Assembly: GCA_017992655.1 (NCBI GenBank)
Contig: JAGOOF010000026.1
Coordinates: forward strand, 1-7,959
DNA length: 7,959 nucleotides
Reading direction: 5' to 3'
Source of the DNA: Patescibacteria group bacterium
GTDB lineage: Bacteria > Patescibacteriota > UBA1384
Each line of letters starts with the position of its first letter. Positions within the stretch are counted from its first letter, which is position 1. The position numbers and the translations under genes were made by a program. Of the stretch, positions 1 through 5,881 are shown piece by piece. Under the pieces are notes generated by a model that had not been told where the DNA came from, searched no databases, and was given only the letters and a program-made list of their open reading frames with translations.

Positions 1-4
1 TTTT

Positions 5-23
5 TGTACTTGACGAACGTACA
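5..23. repeat. Inverted repeat, candidate operator of the PaaX-like gene
   Basis: TGTAC (5-9) and GTACA (19-23) form a perfect 5-bp inverted repeat with a 9-nt spacer. The spacer contains the -35 hexamer of the downstream gene. PaaX-family proteins are DNA-binding repressors, so autoregulation at this site is a reasonable inference. The arms are short, and further operator sequence could lie upstream of the window. Confidence 0.4.
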
Positions 24-38
24 TTAACTTAATAGTAT
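10..38 (+). promoter_or_regulatory. Promoter of the PaaX-like gene
   Basis: TTGACG (10-15) and TAGTAT (33-38) are separated by 17 nt, close to the sigma-70 consensus. The expected start of transcription is near position 45, giving a leader of about 24 nt. Confidence 0.6.
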
Positions 39-57
39 ATAACTACATAATATAAAA

Positions 58-64
58 AAGGTGG
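58..64 (+). promoter_or_regulatory. Ribosome binding site of the PaaX-like gene
   Basis: AAGGTGG ends 4 nt before the ATG at 69. It supports this start and shows that this gene, unlike leuS, dinB and the LytR_C gene, has a Shine-Dalgarno leader. Confidence 0.65.
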
Positions 65-68
65 TTAT

Positions 69-785
69 ATGATTACTCCGTCCATTGAAGTTCTTATATA
101 TATTGAGCATAACGGTGAGGTTAAGGCAAGCGACCTAAAAAAATGGCGTGCAACTAGTTTACGTGGCGTTATCGGCAAGCTAGAAGCGCAATCCCTGATT
201 CTACGTAAAAAGTCTTCTTCTGAGGTAAAATATAAACTCTCTGACGCGGGAGTAGAGTATTTAGACAAGTATCTAGAGAATCTTCACAAAACACCGCCTA
301 TCTCAAATAAATGGTCTCTTGTCTTTTTTTCAATACCCGAGAAGAAAAGGACAGTTAGAGATCGTTTAAGGCGTTTTTTAAGACAATCAGGGTATGGCCA
401 TTTGTTTGGCGCAGTTTGGGTTGCGCCCTCTCAGCCAAATTTAGCTGGTAAGGTTATTGCCTACGCAAAAAGCCTTAAAGTAAGCAACAACGTCCAGGTT
501 ATTGAAGGTGTTTCACAAAAAGAAAATGATCACGACATTATTGCTACTGCGTGGAATGTAGATAAAATAGCAAACCAGTACCGAAGCTTTATTAGAAAAG
601 CGAGAGATAAAGTCAGAGCTATTAAAAGCAGTAATGAGCCCACTTATGAAGCAAAAAAACTAATTTTCGAACTCGCCACTATTATGCATGACGATCCCAA
701 TCTACCCGCAACCGCACTACCAAGTGACTGGCCACGCGATGAAGCGATAGAGGTTTACAAAGAGATTAGAAAAAAGATTAGCTAA
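69..785 (+). CDS. PaaX-family transcriptional regulator with Cas2-like core
   Basis: A 238-residue protein that probably acts as a cytoplasmic DNA-binding repressor; its effector and target pathway are unknown. Residues 1-70 resemble a winged helix-turn-helix ending in a short coiled stretch. Residues 80-150 look like the ferredoxin-like, Cas2-related PaaX core: W82-SLVFFSIP, an Arg-rich helix (97-105) and the GxVWVAP strand (114-120). Residues 208-226 match the PaaX C-terminal signature, with DDPNLP and LPSDWP. It is shorter than the E. coli phenylacetate regulator PaaX (about 316 residues), and no phenylacetate genes are present, so the paa role should not be transferred. Such proteins are often mislabelled CRISPR Cas2, but no CRISPR array is visible here. 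It has its own promoter and RBS. Its stop interlocks with the stop of rnc on the opposite strand. Family call is firm; biological role is unknown. Confidence 0.82.
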   Translation: MITPSIEVLIYIEHNGEVKASDLKKWRATSLRGVIGKLEAQSLILRKKSSSEVKYKLSDAGVEYLDKYLENLHKTPPISNKWSLVFFSIPEKKRTVRDRLRRFLRQSGYGHLFGAVWVAPSQPNLAGKVIAYAKSLKVSNNVQVIEGVSQKENDHDIIATAWNVDKIANQYRSFIRKARDKVRAIKSSNEPTYEAKKLIFELATIMHDDPNLPATALPSDWPRDEAIEVYKEIRKKIS

Positions 786-1464
786 AACGGCCTAGCGCAT
801 CGAGCGCGGCATCTTGTTCTGCTTCTCTTTTAGAAGCGCCTTTACCTTCTCCCATTTTCTCACCACTAAAGTAGACCCCTGAAACGAACTTCTTATCGTG
901 GTCGGGCCCAGATTCCTCGAGAACTTTATACTGAGGCGTAAGTGAAAGTTTTTCCTGCACCATTTCCTGAAGGAGACTTTTCGCGTCTCTGTCTTTCCCT
1001 TTTTTAATAATATCTTCTAGCTTTCCAATAATATGCTTGTTGATAAAGTTAGTAGCAGAAGCGATGCCTCCATCAAGGTATAAAGCTCCGATTAGCGCCT
1101 CCACCGCATTAGCATAAATGACTTCCATACTTTTTCCAATCGCTTTTTGTTGCCCATGTGACATACGCATATACTGATCCAAACTAATGGCGTGTCCTAC
1201 CTCCGATAAAGACGTGCCCCTTACCAATGCACTACGCCAGCTCGTGAGGACTCCTTCAGGGTCAGAGTACTTGCGATAAAGGTATTCTGTAACAACTAGC
1301 TCCAATACAGCATCACCTAAAAATTCAAGACGCTCATTGTGATTACAACTCACGTTACGGTGCTCATTGAGATAAGAGCGATGTGTTACAACAGTATTAA
1401 GAAGATCCTTGTTTTTAAACTGGTAACCAATGTTAGACTCAAGTGTATTTAAACTATTTTCCAT
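778..1464 (-). CDS. rnc: Ribonuclease III
   Basis: Cytoplasmic double-strand-specific endoribonuclease that processes rRNA precursors and structured mRNAs. I place the start at the ATG at 1464 (228 residues), not further upstream, because AGGAGG lies 3 nt before it and the usual RNase III length and N-terminus result. The catalytic domain (about 1-155) carries the signature NERLEFLGD at 43-51 with E44, E47 and D51. The second active-site segment reads ANAVEALIGALYLD (118-131). There E122 is kept, but the Asp expected two residues after the start of ADxxEA is Asn119 (codon AAT). A double-stranded RNA-binding domain follows at about 160-225, ending in the GKGASKREAEQDAA helix. The gene overlaps the end of nusB by 11 nt, so translation is likely coupled. 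It shares an 8-bp tail with the convergent PaaX-like gene. Function is near certain; activity with Asn119 is not proven. Confidence 0.93.
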   Translation of the reverse strand: MENSLNTLESNIGYQFKNKDLLNTVVTHRSYLNEHRNVSCNHNERLEFLGDAVLELVVTEYLYRKYSDPEGVLTSWRSALVRGTSLSEVGHAISLDQYMRMSHGQQKAIGKSMEVIYANAVEALIGALYLDGGIASATNFINKHIIGKLEDIIKKGKDRDAKSLLQEMVQEKLSLTPQYKVLEESGPDHDKKFVSGVYFSGEKMGEGKGASKREAEQDAALDALGRFS

Positions 1465-1885
1465 TTTCCTCCTCGTTTGAAAAACCCGCCCTAGCACGGT
1501 ATATCGTCCCGAGCACCCCGTTAACAAATTTGCCAGAAGACTCAGAGCCATACGTTTTTGCGAGCTCTACGGATTCATTAATAACAACTTTCGGGGGAAC
1601 GTCTTCAGAATACAATAGCTCCGCCACGGCAATACGCAATATATTGCGATCAACTAACGCAATTTGCTCCAAGGGCCATTCAGGAGCCGATTGGGCGATT
1701 AAATCGTCTATCTCTTTTTGGTGTTCAGTAATTTTTTCGATTATTTTGGAAGCAAATTTTTCATCGACTTCGCTTTGGAGAGTATCACAATTCCGACGCA
1801 GTATCTCCAGGGGATCGCCCTGGTCACGAAAATCCCACTCATAGAGAGACTGCATGGCCACAACTCTAGCAAAGTGACGATTCAT
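1454..1885 (-). CDS. nusB: Transcription antitermination factor NusB
   Basis: A 143-residue, predicted all-helical protein. NusB pairs with ribosomal protein S10 (NusE) on boxA RNA and helps RNA polymerase read through rRNA operons. The N-terminus (HFARVVAMQSLYEWDF) has the family's Arg/Ala-rich opening and aromatic YxWDF end. The C-terminal half holds the strongest match: LVDRNILRIAVAELLY, then PPKVVINESVELAKTYG (about residues 98-114) and KFVNGVLGTIY (119-129). The length is typical. The gene lies 15 nt after rpmF and overlaps rnc by 11 nt. One transcript would therefore encode a ribosomal protein, an rRNA transcription factor and an rRNA-processing nuclease. A weak AAGGA overlapping the rpmF stop codon may serve as its RBS, at a long spacing of about 12 nt. 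It ends in TAG. Confidence 0.92.
   Translation of the reverse strand: MNRHFARVVAMQSLYEWDFRDQGDPLEILRRNCDTLQSEVDEKFASKIIEKITEHQKEIDDLIAQSAPEWPLEQIALVDRNILRIAVAELLYSEDVPPKVVINESVELAKTYGSESSGKFVNGVLGTIYRARAGFSNEEENGK
1468..1473 (-). promoter_or_regulatory. Ribosome binding site of rnc inside nusB
   Basis: Perfect AGGAGG on the minus strand, 3 nt before the ATG at 1464 and within the last codons of nusB. It decides the rnc start against the longer reading frame that opens at 1551, whose extra 29 residues do not fit the family. Confidence 0.8.
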
Positions 1886-1900
1886 TTTTTAAGCAATTCC

Positions 1901-2077
1901 TTATTTGATTTCAATGATCTTCTTGCCTTTGTAAAAACCACAATTGGGGCATACGCGATGTTGGATAACTTGCTCTCCACAATTTGCACATTTACTAGCG
2001 CTCATTTTCTTTAACGCCTGATGGGCTCTTCTGTTACCGCTGCGGGTTTTACTTGATTTTTTCTTTGGCTCAGCCAT
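1901..2077 (-). CDS. rpmF: 50S ribosomal protein L32 (bL32)
   Basis: A 58-residue large-subunit ribosomal protein, easy to miss because of its size. It begins MAEPKKKSSKTRSGNRRAHQ, the typical basic L32 opening (usually MAVPKxKxSKxRxxxRRxH), and ends KGKKIIEIK. Four cysteines, C30/C33 and C43/C46, form a CxxC...CxxC zinc ribbon. This is therefore the zinc-binding form of L32, not the cysteine-free form some bacteria use under zinc limitation. AAGGAA lies 6 nt before the ATG at 2077, and a near-consensus promoter lies just upstream. nusB follows after 15 nt on the same strand. The call is very secure. Confidence 0.95.
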   Translation of the reverse strand: MAEPKKKSSKTRSGNRRAHQALKKMSASKCANCGEQVIQHRVCPNCGFYKGKKIIEIK

Positions 2078-2083
2078 ATCTTT

Positions 2084-2089
2084 TTCCTT
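2084..2089 (-). promoter_or_regulatory. Ribosome binding site of rpmF
   Basis: AAGGAA on the minus strand, 6 nt before the rpmF ATG, in a leader of roughly 40 nt from the predicted transcription start. Confidence 0.65.
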
Positions 2090-2125
2090 ATTACACTAAT
2101 ATTATCTTCTAAATAACTCTTAAGC

Positions 2126-2154
2126 ATTGTAGCATATTAATCCTGTTTTGTCAC
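2126..2154 (-). promoter_or_regulatory. Promoter of rpmF-nusB-rnc
   Basis: On the minus strand, GTGACA (2149-2154) is followed after 17 nt by TACAAT (2126-2131). The -10 is preceded by TGC, making an extended -10. The -35 box lies inside the last codons of leuS. The promoter would let the L32/NusB/RNase III genes be transcribed independently of leuS, although read-through from leuS remains possible because no terminator is visible between them. Confidence 0.65.
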
Positions 2155-4410
2155 GAAGTTTATCAATCTTTTCGGCACGTAAAAAACTTTTTCAATTTTT
2201 ACATTTTTAATATGAGGAACGAATTGTGGTTCTTTTGCGATTTTTGAAATTATAGTTTCCTTGGGGTCATTATAGAGAATACTTATTTGACCTCTTGTTT
2301 TGCCGTTAATTTGTACAACAATTTTCTTTTTTTCTTCTCTTTCAGGCTCGCCAAGCTCTGGCCAGGCCTCACTAACGATAAGCGTTTTTTCGCCTAAATT
2401 TTGCCAGATTTCCTCTGCGCTAAAAGGAGCAAAAAAGGAGTAAACTATTGCAAAAACCCTTAAATCATTCAGAGAATAGGGGAGCGACGGAAGATTATTA
2501 ACATATGTCATAAAATCAGAAATAATTGTGTTGAAATCGAGTGCGAGGATTTTTTTCTCACATTTTTTTACAAGCACCTTAGTTTCATTAAGGCAACTTT
2601 TTTCTTGACTAGGGCTGGCGTTTTTATAGAGCTTGAGCACTTTTTTCACAAAACGAAATATTCCTTCTAGACCGCCTGTGTTCCAGGGCTTGGGTTGCTC
2701 GAAAGGCCCTATAAACATTTCGTACATACGAAGAACATCCGGGCCATAGCTTTCGATTATTTCGTCTGGGCTAATTATATTTCCTCGTGATTTACTCATC
2801 TTTTGGTTGTCCGGACCTAATATAACACCTTGATTACGGAGTTTTAAAAAGGGCTCTTCAAATTTAATATGTTTTTTGTCAAACAAAAATTTTGTTATGA
2901 AACGAGCGTAAAGTAAGTGCATGACAGCATGTTCCACTCCTCCAATATATACATCTACAGGCATAAAGCGGGACACTTTGTCTTTCGCAAATGCTTCATC
3001 GTTATTATGAGGGTCACAATATCTAAGGAAGTACCAAGAAGAACAAATAAAGGTATCCATTGTATCCGACTCTCGCCGCGCCTTTCCCAAACACTTTGGA
3101 CACACTACATTATGAAAACTTTGAGATTTTGCCAATGGTGACTCACCTGTGGGCAGGAAATCAACATCATCGGGTAAAGTTACTGGCAAATCTTTTTCCT
3201 CAACAGGAACAATCCCACATTTTTCACAGTAAATAATCGGGATAGGAGCCCCCCAATAACGTTGGCGGGAAATAAGCCAATCTCTAAGTCTATAGGTTAC
3301 TTTTTCTCTTCCTACGCTAACATCAAGAGGAGTAATTTGTTCTATTGGAAGAGTAAATTTTTGCGCAAATTCCATATCGCGCGTGTCGCCTGCGGGGACT
3401 GCCATAATAGCACCTCCGCCGTAGTCCATAATGACGTAGTCTGCCACCCAAATTGGCAATTTCTTTTTGCTTACAGGGTGGAGGGCATAGCTTCCAGTGA
3501 ATACACCTGTTTTTTCCTTAGCAAAATCTGTTCGCTGAAGATTTGTTTTTTGAGCAGTTTCTTCACAGTATACCTCAACTGCCTTTTTCTGTTCTTCTTT
3601 AGTACACAAAGCAACGAGAGGGTGTTCCGGTGCTAAAACAATGTAGGTAGCACCGTTTAAAGTGTCTGGCCTTGTCGTAAACACAGTTATCTTTTTGTCG
3701 GTGTCCGCAATTGTGAAATCGATTTCCGCACCCTGGGAGCGTCCGATCCAGTTACGTTGCATTGCCTTAATATGTTCTGGCCAGTCAAGATTTTTTGTGT
3801 CAGTTAAAAGACGTTCTGCATACTCGGTAATTTTAAAAAACCACTGTTTTAATTTTTTTTGCACTACCACACTATCGCAACGCTCACAACGCCCTGCTAT
3901 AACCTGCTCATTTGCCAACACCGTTTGACATGAATTGCACCAATTAACTTTGGCAAGCGCGCGATAAGCAAGCCCTTCTTTGTAGAGCTGTAAAAAAAGC
4001 CACTGTGTCCATTTATAGTACAACGGATCAGAAGTATTGATCTCCCTAGACCAGTCGCAAGAAATACCTAGTGCTTTTATTTGTTCGCTAAAGCGCGCGA
4101 TATTATCGTTTGTTGTTTTACGAGGGTGAACACCTTTTTTAATGGCAAAATTTTCGGCCGGTAAACCGAAAGCGTCCCAGCCAATGGGGTACAAAACGTT
4201 GTAGCCCTTAGAGCGAAAATAACGAGCTAAAATGTCACTTCCAACCCAACCTTCAACATGGCCAACATGAAGACCCTCACCGGAAGGATAAGGGAACATA
4301 TTAAGAACATAGCGCTTATTGGCATCGGTTTCATTGGCATTGTAGACGCCAGCTTTTTGCCAGCGCTTAAATATTTCTTCATTGCCCTCGGTAGGAGAAA
4401 AAGTGTTCAT
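2137..4410 (-). CDS. leuS: Leucyl-tRNA synthetase, compact form
   Basis: Class I synthetase that charges tRNA-Leu with leucine in the cytoplasm. I choose the ATG at 4410 (757 residues). A TTG 30 nt upstream would overlap the promoter. The HIGH-type motif is H48-V-G-H51 and the KMSKS loop is at 537-541. Zinc-type cysteine pairs are C158/C161 with C175/C178 and C395/C398 with C437/C440. The CP1 editing domain (about 222-370) keeps the Thr-rich TTRPDT (245-250) and Asp345. However, YGTG reads YGGG (330-333) and PxHDxRD reads PAGDTRD (339-345), so the His is Gly. Only about 11 residues separate LPIEQ from KVTYRLRDW, where B. subtilis LeuRS has roughly 45. There is also essentially no leucine-specific insertion before KMSKS. 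The C-terminal domain ends VPKRLINFV, as usual. Synthetase function is certain; editing capacity is open. Confidence 0.96.
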   Translation of the reverse strand: MNTFSPTEGNEEIFKRWQKAGVYNANETDANKRYVLNMFPYPSGEGLHVGHVEGWVGSDILARYFRSKGYNVLYPIGWDAFGLPAENFAIKKGVHPRKTTNDNIARFSEQIKALGISCDWSREINTSDPLYYKWTQWLFLQLYKEGLAYRALAKVNWCNSCQTVLANEQVIAGRCERCDSVVVQKKLKQWFFKITEYAERLLTDTKNLDWPEHIKAMQRNWIGRSQGAEIDFTIADTDKKITVFTTRPDTLNGATYIVLAPEHPLVALCTKEEQKKAVEVYCEETAQKTNLQRTDFAKEKTGVFTGSYALHPVSKKKLPIWVADYVIMDYGGGAIMAVPAGDTRDMEFAQKFTLPIEQITPLDVSVGREKVTYRLRDWLISRQRYWGAPIPIIYCEKCGIVPVEEKDLPVTLPDDVDFLPTGESPLAKSQSFHNVVCPKCLGKARRESDTMDTFICSSWYFLRYCDPHNNDEAFAKDKVSRFMPVDVYIGGVEHAVMHLLYARFITKFLFDKKHIKFEEPFLKLRNQGVILGPDNQKMSKSRGNIISPDEIIESYGPDVLRMYEMFIGPFEQPKPWNTGGLEGIFRFVKKVLKLYKNASPSQEKSCLNETKVLVKKCEKKILALDFNTIISDFMTYVNNLPSLPYSLNDLRVFAIVYSFFAPFSAEEIWQNLGEKTLIVSEAWPELGEPEREEKKKIVVQINGKTRGQISILYNDPKETIISKIAKEPQFVPHIKNVKIEKVFYVPKRLINFVTKQD

Positions 4411-4419
4411 CTTGGTTTG

Positions 4420-4448
4420 ATTATATGTTATTAAAAACAATAATTCAA
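4420..4448 (-). promoter_or_regulatory. Promoter of leuS
   Basis: On the minus strand, TTGAAT (4443-4448), a 17-nt spacer and a perfect TATAAT (4420-4425). Only 9 nt separate the -10 box from the ATG at 4410. Transcription should start at or within about 3 nt of the start codon, and no Shine-Dalgarno sequence is present. Confidence 0.75.
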
Positions 4449-4504
4449 CGTACTGCTTGCTTTAATATTTTTCGATAATAAAAATGGTCAATGAATATTT
4501 TATT

Positions 4505-4532
4505 GTTCGGTTTTTGTTCGGTATAATAACAA
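4505..4532 (+). promoter_or_regulatory. dinB promoter with candidate LexA operator
   Basis: The -10 box TATAAT is at 4522-4527, 6 nt before the dinB ATG; the -35 is poor. Upstream lies a direct repeat GTTCGG-TTTTT-GTTCGG (4505-4521), that is GTTC-N7-GTTC, the arrangement known for alphaproteobacterial LexA sites. A dyad TTGTT-N9-AACAA (4514-4532) straddles the -10 box. Positions 4508-4532 are identical, base for base, to the block before lexA. LexA binding here would block RNA polymerase. The operator identity is inferred from sharing and from the genes served. Confidence 0.72.
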
Positions 4533-4533
4533 T

Positions 4534-5721
4534 ATGATAGAAGACTACAAATACTTGTTTCTTGATATGGATGCCTTTTTTGCATCTGTAGAACAGCAAG
4601 AGAATAAACAGTGGCGCGCTCGCGCGGTTGCAATCGTTCACCACAACGGGCCAAGTGGCTCTATTATCGCCCAAAGCTACCAGGCAAAAAGAAAAGGGAT
4701 TTATACTGGACAAAGGGTAGGAGATGCGAAAAAATTACTGCCGGGACTCGTTGTTGCCTCCTCTCGCCTTAATCTTTACAGCCATTACCACAAAAAAATC
4801 AGGCGTATCCTCGATGACTTTAGCCCATGGGTTACTCCTTATAGCATCGATGAATTTAGTGTTCTTCTCGCGCCGAAGGAGCGCAGTACAAATAGAGCAA
4901 AAGATATCGCTTTAAATATAAAAAAAAGCATTAAGGAAAAAGTAGGGGAATATGTTACCGGCTCAATCGGCATCGCTCCCAATGTTTTTCTTTCTAAGAC
5001 GGCAAGTAAAATAAAAAAACCCGATGGCCTTTTTGTTATAAGAAAAGAAGAAATTAAAGAAACATTTACAGAAATCAAGGATATTACTTTCCTTTGCGGT
5101 ATTAACAAAGCAACTGCCTTCCAGCTCGCAACCGCTGGCATTAAAACCCCTCTCGATCTATGGTCTGCGGGAGCAGAAAGGCTACGTGCCGTAATGGGGC
5201 AAGCAGGGGAAAGATGGTATTTAAATCTCCATGGCTACGATATAAAAAAAACAGAGGGAGGGGCAAAGAGCGTTGGCCATTCGAGAGTTCTAGCACCAAA
5301 ACAAAGAAATCGCAAAGGCGCGCGAGAAGCTCTTGTAGAGCTAAGTATAAATGTAGCGCGTCGTTTGCGCGCATGTAATCTTGAGGCGCAAAAAATTGAA
5401 GTGTCTATAAAAAATAGTGGCACCAATACAAGGGGGATTTTAAGCCACGCGCACGAGAGAATAACGCCATCTAATCGCCAGGCTACTATTACCGCTATTG
5501 CCGTTAAACTGTTAGAAAAATGTGCTCACAACAGCCCTTACCACGTTGCAATCAGCTCATCCTCTCTCACCTATTGTAAAAACAGTACACAACTTTCCTT
5601 AATCGAAAATAAAAACCAACACGCCATTGATAAAATAATCGACTCTATTAATAAAAAATTCGGAGACGGCGCGCTTAATGTTTATAACTTTCCGCGCAAG
5701 TCGAAAGAAAAAAATGATTAA
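4534..5721 (+). CDS. dinB: Y-family translesion DNA polymerase (Pol IV-like)
   Basis: A 395-residue error-prone polymerase that copies past damaged bases. The palm has the metal ligands D11 (in FLDMDAFFASVE) and D106/E107 (in YSIDEF). F16 is the expected steric gate that excludes ribonucleotides. The GSIGIAPNVFLSKTASKIKKPDG block (143-165) is typical of the family, and a helix-hairpin-helix follows at about 184-210. The little-finger domain spans roughly 245-350. QLSLI at 353-357 fits the beta-clamp binding motif. The tail after it (AIDKIIDSINKKFGDGAL) recalls UmuC as much as DinB, as does QAK in the finger where DinB has PAR. I therefore use dinB as a working name; umuC-like is the alternative. 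The start at 4534 follows a TATAAT by 6 nt with no RBS, so the mRNA is probably leaderless. It is divergent from leuS, upstream of lexA, and shares its operator block. Confidence 0.9.
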   Translation: MIEDYKYLFLDMDAFFASVEQQENKQWRARAVAIVHHNGPSGSIIAQSYQAKRKGIYTGQRVGDAKKLLPGLVVASSRLNLYSHYHKKIRRILDDFSPWVTPYSIDEFSVLLAPKERSTNRAKDIALNIKKSIKEKVGEYVTGSIGIAPNVFLSKTASKIKKPDGLFVIRKEEIKETFTEIKDITFLCGINKATAFQLATAGIKTPLDLWSAGAERLRAVMGQAGERWYLNLHGYDIKKTEGGAKSVGHSRVLAPKQRNRKGAREALVELSINVARRLRACNLEAQKIEVSIKNSGTNTRGILSHAHERITPSNRQATITAIAVKLLEKCAHNSPYHVAISSSSLTYCKNSTQLSLIENKNQHAIDKIIDSINKKFGDGALNVYNFPRKSKEKND

Positions 5722-5777
5722 AAAAATTGCACAACCGATAGGAACAATAATTAAAATGATTGTCAATATTTTCCCAC

Positions 5778-5790
5778 TAAGTTATCCACA
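5778..5790 (+). promoter_or_regulatory. DnaA box, left arm of 13-bp inverted repeat
   Basis: TAAGTTATCCACA contains the perfect DnaA box TTATCCACA at 5782-5790. It sits just upstream of the lexA -35 region, outside the transcript. Its exact inverted copy is at 5853-5865. Confidence 0.6.
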
Positions 5791-5792
5791 AC

Positions 5793-5827
5793 TTTACATA
5801 CGGTTTTTGTTCGGTATAATAACAAAA
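5793..5827 (+). promoter_or_regulatory. lexA promoter with candidate LexA operator
   Basis: TTTACA (5793-5798), a 16-nt spacer and a perfect TATAAT (5815-5820). The block 5801-5825 is identical to the one before dinB. A dyad TTTTGTT (5805-5811) and AACAAAA (5821-5827), with 9 nt between, spans the -10 box. The upstream direct-repeat half is degenerate here: ATAC at 5798-5801 in place of GTTC. This fits an autoregulated lexA with a somewhat weaker site. Transcription should start near 5827, giving a leader of about 55 nt. Confidence 0.75.
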
Positions 5828-5852
5828 GAAGAAAAGATTTTCGCGCATTCGC

Positions 5853-5865
5853 TGTGGATAACTTA
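5853..5865 (-). promoter_or_regulatory. DnaA box, right arm of 13-bp inverted repeat
   Basis: TGTGGATAACTTA is the exact reverse complement of 5778-5790 and contains a perfect minus-strand DnaA box (5853-5861). It lies in the lexA leader, just before the Shine-Dalgarno sequence. The two arms are 62 bp apart and enclose the promoter. Confidence 0.6.
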
Positions 5866-5871
5866 AAATCA

Positions 5872-5877
5872 AAGGAG
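5872..5877 (+). promoter_or_regulatory. Ribosome binding site of lexA
   Basis: AAGGAG ends 4 nt before the ATG at 5882, fixing the lexA start. Confidence 0.75.
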
Positions 5878-5881
5878 AAAA

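Noticed and set aside
69..785. CRISPR-associated Cas2 for the first gene
   Set aside because: Only the central fold is Cas2-like; the winged helix at the N-terminus and the PaaX C-terminal signature mark a regulator, and no repeats or other cas genes are present.
1465..1551. Longer RNase III reading frame starting at 1551
   Set aside because: The extra 29 residues do not fit the family and lie in nusB; the ATG at 1464 has a perfect AGGAGG.
4411..4440. TTG start of leuS at 4440
   Set aside because: It would place the -10 box inside the gene and has no RBS; the ATG at 4410 gives the usual N-terminus.
4467..4485. ATTTTT-N7-AAAAAT hairpin between leuS and dinB
   Set aside because: Pure A/T arms in an AT-rich spacer are expected by chance and it lacks a GC stem, so it is neither a terminator nor a convincing operator.
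4454..4713. Minus-strand open frames opposite the start of dinB
   Set aside because: They overlap the dinB coding start and the leuS/dinB promoters and show no recognisable protein pattern.
5754..5773. Possible terminator after dinB
   Set aside because: Weak A/T pairing with mismatches and no GC stem followed by a T-run.
5760..5788. Second lexA promoter, TTGTCA-N17-TATCCA
   Set aside because: The -10 is poor and overlaps the DnaA box; the promoter at 5793-5820 is much better.
5678..5866. 62-residue open frame between dinB and lexA
   Set aside because: It starts inside dinB, crosses the lexA promoter and has no RBS; composition is that of chance.
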